Origin: Pseudorhodoferax sp032153935 | Lineage (GTDB): Bacteria > Pseudomonadota > Gammaproteobacteria > Burkholderiales > Burkholderiaceae_C | Direction: 5' to 3' | NCBI RefSeq assembly: GCF_964253035.1 | Contig: NZ_CAXUQL020000001.1 | Span: 3,906,001 to 3,970,000 of the forward strand | DNA: 64,000 nucleotides | Shown: piece after piece, positions 58,964 to 64,000 of the stretch | Position numbering within the stretch: the stretch's first letter is position 1 | How the letters are laid out: each line of letters opens with the position of its first letter | Translations under genes and position numbers: made by a program | Notes under the pieces: generated by a model | Databases searched by the model: none | Seen by the model: the letters and a program-made list of their open reading frames with translations, nothing else | Told to the model about the DNA's origin: nothing

Positions 58964-59725
58964 TCAGCCGCGGCCCACGAAGGGCATGGCGCTGGCCATC
59001 ACGGTCATGCTCAGCACGTTGGCCGACAACGGCAGCGCGGCGATGTGGCGCACCGCATCGGCCACGTGCTTCGCATCCATCATGGGCTCGGGTGCGGTCG
59101 TGCCGTTGGCCTGCAGCACGCCGCGCGTCATGCGCTCGGACAGCTCGGTCAGCGCGTTGCCGATGTCGATCTGGCTGGCCACGATGTTGAAGGCACGGCC
59201 GTCCAGCGCCAGCGACTTGGTGATGCCGCTCACGGCGTGCTTGCTGGCGGTGTAGGGGGCGGTGAACGGGCGCGGCACGTGGGCCGAGATCGAGCCGTTG
59301 TTGATGATGCGCCCGCCCTGCGGCCGCTGCTTGCGCATGAGGCCGAAGGCGGCGCGCGCGCACAGGAACACGCCGGTCACGTTGGTGTTGAGCACGGCGA
59401 ACCACTTCTCCAGCGGCAGCTCGTCCATGGGCACGGCGGGAGCGTTCACGCCGGCGTTGTTGAACACCACGTCGAGCCGGCCGTAGCGGGCCTCGATGGT
59501 GTCGAACAGCGCCTGCACGCTGGCCGGGTCGGTCACATCGGTGGGCACGGCCAGCGCGGCCTGGCCACGTGAGGCGGCCTGGTCCACGAGGGCGTTCAGG
59601 GGTTCGGCGCGGCGGCCGGCCAGCACGACGGTGAAGCCGTCTTCGAGCAGACCCAGTGCGGCGGCGCGGCCGATGCCGCTGCCAGCGCCCGTGACGAGGG
59701 CGATGCGGGGAGTGGTGGTGTTCAT
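58964..59725 (-). CDS. Short-chain dehydrogenase/reductase
   Basis: A 253-residue classical SDR starting MNTTTPRIALVTGAGSGIGR (TGxxxGIG). NNAGV near residue 90, catalytic Ser in NGSISAHVP, and the YxxxK pair in YTASKHAVSG. Start overlaps the upstream fumarylacetoacetase-family stop (ATGA). It likely oxidises a hydroxyl in the pathway of this operon. Confidence 0.92.
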   Translation of the reverse strand: MNTTTPRIALVTGAGSGIGRAAALGLLEDGFTVVLAGRRAEPLNALVDQAASRGQAALAVPTDVTDPASVQALFDTIEARYGRLDVVFNNAGVNAPAVPMDELPLEKWFAVLNTNVTGVFLCARAAFGLMRKQRPQGGRIINNGSISAHVPRPFTAPYTASKHAVSGITKSLALDGRAFNIVASQIDIGNALTELSERMTRGVLQANGTTAPEPMMDAKHVADAVRHIAALPLSANVLSMTVMASAMPFVGRG

Positions 59726-60414
59726 GTCGGTTCGGAAGTGACGGTCATGGAGAAATCGCCGATGCCTGTGACGCCGCCCGTGATGCGGTCGCCCGGCTGC
59801 AGTGGGCCTACGCCCGCGGGCGTGCCGGTGAAGACCAGGTCGCCCGGCAGCAGCGCGACCGAGCGCGACAGCATGGTCACGAGCTCGGTCACGGGCCACA
59901 GCAGATCGGCGATGTCGGCGCGCTGGCGCTGCGCGCCGTTGACGGCCAGCCAGACCGCGCCCTGGCGCGGGTGGCCGATGGCGGCGGCCGGCACCAAGGG
60001 CGTGCAGGGCGCGGAATGGTCGAAGGCCTTGGCCGGCTCCCACGGGCCGCCAGCGCGCTTGGCCTCGCGCTGCAGGTCGCGCCGCGTGAGGTCCAGGCCG
60101 GCGGCATAGCCCCAGACGTGCTGCAGGGCCTGGGCGGCAGCGATGTCGCGGCCGCCCAGGCCGATGGCCACCACGAGTTCGATCTCGTGGCAGAACTCCG
60201 TGGTCTGCGGCGGGTAGGGCAGCGCGCCCTCGGCCGGCACCACGGCGCTGGCCGGCTTCATGAACCAGGCGGGCATCTCGCCGGTCCGCGCTTCGTCCGG
60301 GCTCCAGGCGTAGTTGCGGCCGATGCAGAACACGCGGTGGACGGGGAAGCGGGCCGGCGTGCCGGCCACGGCGAGCGTGGCCGGCGCGGCGGGCGGCAGC
60401 ACGTAGACGCTCAT
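59722..60414 (-). CDS. Fumarylacetoacetate hydrolase family protein
   Basis: A 230-residue enzyme. Start MSVYVLPPAAPATLAVAGTP. Family core: FCIGRNYAWSPDEA, metal ligands in EFCHEIELVVAIGLGG, and KAFDHSAPCTPLVPA, then LLPGDLVFTGTPAGVGPLQP. Members hydrolyse or decarboxylate beta-diketo acids, or act as fumarylpyruvate hydrolase or oxaloacetate decarboxylase. 181 nt separates it from the upstream Bug gene, a gap filled by hairpins. Confidence 0.92.
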   Translation of the reverse strand: MSVYVLPPAAPATLAVAGTPARFPVHRVFCIGRNYAWSPDEARTGEMPAWFMKPASAVVPAEGALPYPPQTTEFCHEIELVVAIGLGGRDIAAAQALQHVWGYAAGLDLTRRDLQREAKRAGGPWEPAKAFDHSAPCTPLVPAAAIGHPRQGAVWLAVNGAQRQRADIADLLWPVTELVTMLSRSVALLPGDLVFTGTPAGVGPLQPGDRITGGVTGIGDFSMTVTSEPT

Positions 60415-60594
60415 CGCAGCGCACTGTCCGTGTTGCACAGAACCGGCCTGCAAGCCGCTGCTCCGACGAAGGCCGCGGAGCAGGCCATGCCAGCAGACGC
60501 CGCGGAACTGGCTCTGCCAGGCCGCTGGCGGCGCCCCCTGGGGGGGATGGGATTTCTACACGCAGTGAGAAATCCAAACGGGGGAGGGCTCATT
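60415..60594. repeat. Structured intergenic region, possible dispersed repeat
   Basis: The gap holds GGATTTCT-N10-AGAAATCC at 60550-60575 (perfect 8-bp stem) and a C-rich/G-rich palindromic run CGCCCCCTGGGGGG near 60532-60545. The lower-GC stem beside a GC-rich module, with no gene, resembles a REP-type repeat of Comamonadaceae; this is from memory of similar elements and needs a genome search. It may end or process the Bug transcript. Confidence 0.45.
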
Positions 60595-61557
60595 TCACTC
60601 GATCGTGATCTTGCGGGCGCGGATGATCTGCGCGTAGCGCGCCCTGTCGTCCGCGATCAGCTTGCCGAACTCGGCCGGCGACGTCGCGCGCGGCACGCCG
60701 CCCAGGGCCACGAAGCGCGCCTTCACGGCTTCGTCGGCCAGCACGGCGCGCACGTCGGCGGCGATCTTGTCCTGCAGCTCCTGCGGCGTGCCGCTTGGCG
60801 CCAGCAGGCCGATCCACGAGATGGCGTTGAAGCCGGGGATGGTCCCCTCGGCCAGCGTGGGGACGTCCGGGAATGCCGAGACACGCTTGTCGCCCGTGAC
60901 GGCCAGCGCGCGCAGCTTGCCGGCCTTGATGTGGCCGGAGGCTTCGAGCACCGTCATGAACGACAGCTGCACATGGCCGGCCAGCAGGTCGGCGATGGCC
61001 GGGCCGCCGCCGCGGTAGGGCACATGCAGGATGAAGGCGCCGGTCTGGTCCTTGAACATCTCGGCCGCCAGGTGCGGCGCGCCGCCCGCGCCCGAGCTGC
61101 TGTAGCTCAGTTGGCCCGGCCTGGCCTTGGCCAGCGCAACGAACTCGGCCGCGGTCTTGGCCGGCACCGCCGGGTTGACCATCATGGCCAGCGGCAGTTC
61201 GGCCACGAGCGAGACCGGCGCGAACGCCTTGTCCGCGTCGTAGGGCATCTTGGGGTAGAGCAGTGGGTTGATGGCCTGCGTGCCGATGTTGCCCAGCAGC
61301 AGCGTGTAGCCGTCGGGCCGGGCCTTGGCGACGAAGTCGGCGCCGATCTGGCCGGCCGCGCCGCCCTTGTTCTCCACGATCACGGGCTGACCCCAGCGGC
61401 GGCCCAACTGCTCGGCGATCACGCGGCCACCGGTGTCGGTGCCGCCACCGGGCGGGAAGGGCACGACCAGCGTGACCGGCTTGTTGGGAAAGCCCTGCGC
61501 GAACACGGGCGCTGCGGCGGCCAGGGCCAGCGCGATGAGAAGGTGGCGTTTGATCAT
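60595..61557 (-). CDS. Bug-family (TctC) periplasmic solute receptor
   Basis: A 320-residue receptor starting MIKRHLLIALALAAAAPVFA-QGFPNKP. Bug motifs VTLVVPFPPGGGTDTGGRVI, HVPYRGGGPAIADLLAGHV (Arg replaces Lys) and ISWIGLLAPSGTPQELQDKI. It follows the 2-hydroxyacid dehydrogenase gene by 39 nt, suggesting a hydroxyacid ligand. Confidence 0.93.
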   Translation of the reverse strand: MIKRHLLIALALAAAAPVFAQGFPNKPVTLVVPFPPGGGTDTGGRVIAEQLGRRWGQPVIVENKGGAAGQIGADFVAKARPDGYTLLLGNIGTQAINPLLYPKMPYDADKAFAPVSLVAELPLAMMVNPAVPAKTAAEFVALAKARPGQLSYSSSGAGGAPHLAAEMFKDQTGAFILHVPYRGGGPAIADLLAGHVQLSFMTVLEASGHIKAGKLRALAVTGDKRVSAFPDVPTLAEGTIPGFNAISWIGLLAPSGTPQELQDKIAADVRAVLADEAVKARFVALGGVPRATSPAEFGKLIADDRARYAQIIRARKITIE

Positions 61558-61581
61558 GGGTTGTCTCCGCAAGGGGGTGGG

Positions 61582-61609
61582 CTCAGGTCGTGAGGCTCAG
61601 GTCGTGAGG
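61582..61609. repeat. 14-bp tandem duplication at the dehydrogenase stop
   Basis: CTCAGGTCGTGAGG is repeated directly at 61582-61595 and 61596-61609. The stop codon of the dehydrogenase gene lies at the junction, so the duplicate copy is untranslated. Likely a slippage event. Confidence 0.8.
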
Positions 61610-62550
61610 CTCATCGCGGGGCGCTGGCCGGCCAGGGCCTGGTCGATGCTGTCCAGCACCATCTGCGCCATGGCCGTGCGCGTTTCCCAGGTGGCGCTGG
61701 CGCGGTGCGCCTGCAGCGTCACCTGCGCATGCTCGCGCAGGGCCTGCGGCACGCGCGGCTCGTCGACGAAGACGTCCAGGCCCGCGCCCGCGATGCGGCC
61801 TGCCACCAGGGCCTCGGTCAGGTCGGCTTCGTTGACGAGGCGGCCGCGCGCCACGTTGACGAGGAAGCCGCGCGGGCCCAGCGCGTCGAGCACGGCGGCG
61901 TTGACGATGCCCTCGGCCTTGTCGGCGGCGGCGCACAGCACCAGCGCGTCGGAGCCGCGGGCCAGGTCCACCAGGTTGGGCACGAAGCTGTAGGGCACGT
62001 CGTCCATGGCGCGCAGGTCGGTGTAGCCGATCGGGCAGCCGAAGGCGGCGGCGCGCACCGCGACGGCACGGCCCACGCGGCCCAGGCCGACGATGCCCAC
62101 GCGCATGCCCGAGAAGCGGCGGGCCAGCGGGATCGCGCTGGGCGACGGGTTCTCCTCCCACAAGCCGGCGCGCACGAAGCGGTCGCCCGCGCAGAGGTTG
62201 CGACAGGCCGCGATCAGCAGGCCGATGGCCAGATCCGCCACGTCTTCGGTCAGTGCGCCGAGCGTGGCGGTGACGGGCAGGCCGCGCGCGCGGCAATAGG
62301 CCAGGTCGACCGCGTCCGTGCCGACACCGTTCACGGCCACCACCTTGAGCTGGGGCATCTGCTCCAGCATGGCGCGCGAGATGCCGGTGTGGCCGCCTGT
62401 GGCGACCGCCTGGATGCTCTCGCCGTGCTCGCGCAGCCAGCCCTCGGGATCCTTGAGTTCGAAGTGCTTGTGCACCTCGTAACGCGCAGCCAACTGCTCG
62501 TTGATGGCCGAGATCAGGATCGGGTTCAGTTGCAGGACACGCGGTTTCAT
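61597..62550 (-). CDS. D-isomer-specific 2-hydroxyacid dehydrogenase
   Basis: A 317-residue NAD(P)-dependent enzyme. Start MKPRVLQLNPILISAINEQL at 62550. Rossmann motif GIVGLGRVGRAVAVRAAAFG near 150; catalytic Arg in NVARGRLVNEADL, Glu in DVFVDEPRVPQ and His in LQAHRASATWETR (Ala replaces the usual Pro of PHIGSAT). It would interconvert glyoxylate/hydroxypyruvate-type keto acids and hydroxyacids. First gene of the leftward catabolic series, divergent from the HTH-citrate synthase gene. Confidence 0.92.
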   Translation of the reverse strand: MKPRVLQLNPILISAINEQLAARYEVHKHFELKDPEGWLREHGESIQAVATGGHTGISRAMLEQMPQLKVVAVNGVGTDAVDLAYCRARGLPVTATLGALTEDVADLAIGLLIAACRNLCAGDRFVRAGLWEENPSPSAIPLARRFSGMRVGIVGLGRVGRAVAVRAAAFGCPIGYTDLRAMDDVPYSFVPNLVDLARGSDALVLCAAADKAEGIVNAAVLDALGPRGFLVNVARGRLVNEADLTEALVAGRIAGAGLDVFVDEPRVPQALREHAQVTLQAHRASATWETRTAMAQMVLDSIDQALAGQRPAMSLTT

Positions 62551-62598
62551 GGGCAGTCGGGGCTCGGTTGGCAGAAGGTGGCGCATGGTAGATTTATG

Positions 62599-62634
62599 TT
62601 GATATCAATGTAAATATTGATGTATAAAATCAAT
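62599..62634. promoter_or_regulatory. AT-rich operator with four TTGAT half-sites
   Basis: TTGATATCAA at 62599-62608 is a perfect palindrome. ATTGAT-N7-ATCAAT at 62616-62634 is a second inverted repeat with the same half-site. The divergent region 62586-62640 is mostly A+T inside a chromosome of about two-thirds G+C. TATAAAAT at 62623-62630 could be a -10. The layout suits binding by the HTH domain of the protein encoded at 62659, acting on both promoters. Confidence 0.7.
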
Positions 62635-62658
62635 ATATAAACACCACAACGACCGACC

Positions 62659-63813
62659 ATGGCCTCCTGGATTTCGATGGACGAGGCGTGCCGCCAACTC
62701 GGTGTGCGCGCGCAGACCGTGTACGCCTACGTCAGCCGCGGCAAGCTGGAGGTCATGCCCGACCCGGCCGACACACGGCGCAGCCTGTACCGCGCCGAGC
62801 ATGTGGCGGCGCTGGCCAAGCGCAAGCAGGCCGGCCGCAAGCACGAGACGCTGGCGGCCAACACGCTGTTCGGTGCCGAGCCCAGCATTCCGACGGCGCT
62901 GACGGCCTTCTTCAAGGGGCGGCCGCACTACCGCGGGCGCGACGCGGTGGCGCTGGCCGAATCGGCCACGCTGGAGGAGGCTGCGCAGTGGATGTGGGAA
63001 GCCGAACAGGCGGTGGACTTCGCCTCGGTCGGGGCCAGGCCCGCCGGGCCGGTCGGCCGTGCCGCCGCGTTCACGGCGCTGGCGCAGCTGGCGGCCTCGG
63101 GCCACTCCACGCGCGGACGCCTCACGCGCGTGCTGCACCAGGAGGGCCAGGGCCTCGTGGGCCTGGTGGCCGATGCTTTCGGTGCCAATCCCGGGAGCGG
63201 GCCGCTGCACCAGCGCCTGGCGCGCGGGTGGAAGCAGCCGCCCGCGGTGGCCGAGTTGCTGCGCACGGCCATGGTGCTGCTGCTCGACCACGAGCTCACG
63301 AGCTCGGCCTTCGCCGCGCGCATCGCGGCATCCAACGGCGCCTCGCTGCCGGCCTGTCTGCTGGCCGGGCTCGCCACGCTGTCAGGCCCGCTGCACGGCG
63401 ATGCCTCGGGCCGCGTGCGCGCGCTGTTCGCCGAGGTCGAGCGGCTGGGCGAGGAGCAGGTGGTGGCGCATTACCTGTCCACCGGCCAGCCGTTCGCGGG
63501 CTTCGGCCACTTCCTGTATCCGGACGGCGACCCGCGCGGCGCCGCGCTGCTGGCGCGCTTCGAGGCACCGCCCGTGATCGCGCGCTTCATCGAACGCGTG
63601 ACCACGCTCACGGGCCTGCAGCCCAACGTCGATGTCGCGCTGGCCGCGCTGGTGGCGCACCATGGGCTGCCGCCCGATGCGGCCTTCGGCATCATGGCCA
63701 CGGCGCGCAGCGTGGGCCTGCTGGCGCACAGCATCGAGCAGCTGGGCGTGACGCAGGTGATCCGGCCGCGCGGGCGCTACGTGGGCTTGATGCCGCAGGC
63801 CGCGGCCTTGTAG
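62659..63813 (+). CDS. Citrate synthase family protein with N-terminal HTH
   Basis: A 384-residue protein. Residues 1-60 form a MerR/excisionase-like HTH (MASWISMDEACRQLGVRAQT, VYAYVSRGKLEVMPDPADTR); residues 75-380 are a citrate synthase domain. The catalytic set is kept: His in GPLHGDASGRVRAL, His in GFGHFLYPDGDPRGAA, Asp in QPNVDVALAALVAHHG. The usual GHRVYK is changed to GHFLYP, losing the substrate-binding Arg and Lys. So it may bind a CoA or acid ligand as a sensor, or be an active methylcitrate-like synthase with its own regulator. The 3' end overlaps the convergent LysR gene by 37 nt. Divergent to the hydroxyacid operon, which it probably controls. Confidence 0.87.
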   Translation: MASWISMDEACRQLGVRAQTVYAYVSRGKLEVMPDPADTRRSLYRAEHVAALAKRKQAGRKHETLAANTLFGAEPSIPTALTAFFKGRPHYRGRDAVALAESATLEEAAQWMWEAEQAVDFASVGARPAGPVGRAAAFTALAQLAASGHSTRGRLTRVLHQEGQGLVGLVADAFGANPGSGPLHQRLARGWKQPPAVAELLRTAMVLLLDHELTSSAFAARIAASNGASLPACLLAGLATLSGPLHGDASGRVRALFAEVERLGEEQVVAHYLSTGQPFAGFGHFLYPDGDPRGAALLARFEAPPVIARFIERVTTLTGLQPNVDVALAALVAHHGLPPDAAFGIMATARSVGLLAHSIEQLGVTQVIRPRGRYVGLMPQAAAL

Positions 63814-64000
63814 ATGCGGCGGGCCGGCGCGAGCACGAGCCCTGCGTGCTGCGCGATCAGCTGCCGCGCAACGGCGCGCACCTCCTGCATGGCCTGCCGT
63901 GCGATCTCGCTGGGCTCGCCATGCTGGCGCGTGACGATGCCCACCGAGCGCACCGGCCCGTCGCTGATCTCCGAGACCCGCATGCCGCCCAGGTCCAGCA
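63777..64000 (-). CDS. C-terminal part of a LysR-family regulator (5' end outside window)
   Basis: The last 74 codons of a gene entering from the right. The reading frame contains LDLGGMRVSEISDGPVRSVG then IVTRQHGEPSEIARQAMQEV, the pattern of a LysR effector-domain end, where the last strand and helix precede the stop. Ends TAG at 63777, overlapping the citrate synthase-like gene by 37 nt. LysR assignment is probable but rests on a short part. Confidence 0.62.
   Translation of the reverse strand, partial: LDLGGMRVSEISDGPVRSVGIVTRQHGEPSEIARQAMQEVRAVARQLIAQHAGLVLAPARRIYKAAACGIKPT

Noticed and set aside
1..64000. tRNA, rRNA or CRISPR arrays
   Set aside because: No cloverleaf-like intergenic segment, rRNA signature or regularly spaced repeat array was noticed; most intergenic gaps are too short.

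Overview
The window is very GC-rich (roughly two-thirds or more G+C), densely coded and free of recognisable rRNA, tRNA or CRISPR sequence. The gene content points to a chromosome of a Burkholderiales bacterium, most likely Comamonadaceae: six Bug-type (TctC) solute receptors without membrane partners, a CysB regulator with several organosulfur loci, five LysR regulators (one cut by the window edge), PEP-CTERM surface proteins, and an N-terminal-HTH citrate synthase homologue. This is inference from gene families; no marker gene is present to fix the genus.

Layout. 1-4.3 kb: the start of a contractile phage-tail-like or extracellular injection cluster read leftwards (small protein, DUF4255/Pvc16-like protein, an unknown protein, tail sheath running off the window). 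It is preceded by a sigma-54 promoter, two palindromes and a PspF-like sigma-54 activator. 4.4-14.4 kb: sulfur acquisition, with CysB, an SfnB-like flavoprotein, an SsuD-like monooxygenase, a Bug receptor, two paralogous Tat-exported ABC receptors around a LysE exporter, and one permease/ATPase pair. 14.4-19.2 kb: a probable copper module starting 3 nt after the ATPase gene (membrane cytochrome c, DUF2946 protein, TonB-dependent receptor, DUF1775-PCuAC fusion). 19.2-25 kb: a PEP-CTERM THxN protein with a sigma-54 promoter, patatin, small housekeeping-type genes, sterol desaturase, an Old Yellow Enzyme and its GntR neighbour. 25-38.6 kb: Bug receptor plus gamma-glutamyltransferase family protein, four-domain rhodanese protein, UvrA2-like ATPase, a TauD-ABC sulfonate set, ALDH7-type dehydrogenase and exported peroxiredoxin. 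38.6-50.5 kb: hydrolase, three LysR genes with divergent catabolic units, flavin monooxygenase with Bug receptor, tartrate dehydrogenase-like enzyme with Bug receptor, and an AEC transporter. 50.5-52.6 kb: an IS3-family element inside a membrane-protein gene, with a GAC target duplication; removing the element restores the reading frame. 52.6-57 kb: cold-shock/DUF1294 protein, a half-length MreB-like protein, SnoaL-like protein, serine hydrolase, and a PEP-CTERM metzincin protease with a second PEP-type sigma-54 promoter. 57-64 kb: TerC, two Bug receptors, SDR, fumarylacetoacetase-family enzyme, 2-hydroxyacid dehydrogenase, then the divergent HTH-citrate synthase gene across a strikingly AT-rich palindromic operator, and the 3' end of a LysR gene.

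How it fits together. The dominant theme is scavenging of sulfur and organic acids. A 13-bp sequence is shared by the CysB region and the tauD promoter, and a 19-bp sequence flanks the uvrA2 gene in the middle of the second sulfur block, suggesting shared control. A second theme is sigma-54 control: three good -24/-12 promoters lie in front of the injection-system operon and both PEP-CTERM genes. The most interesting systems are the sigma-54-driven injection cluster with its own activator, the copper module, and the HTH-citrate synthase unit.
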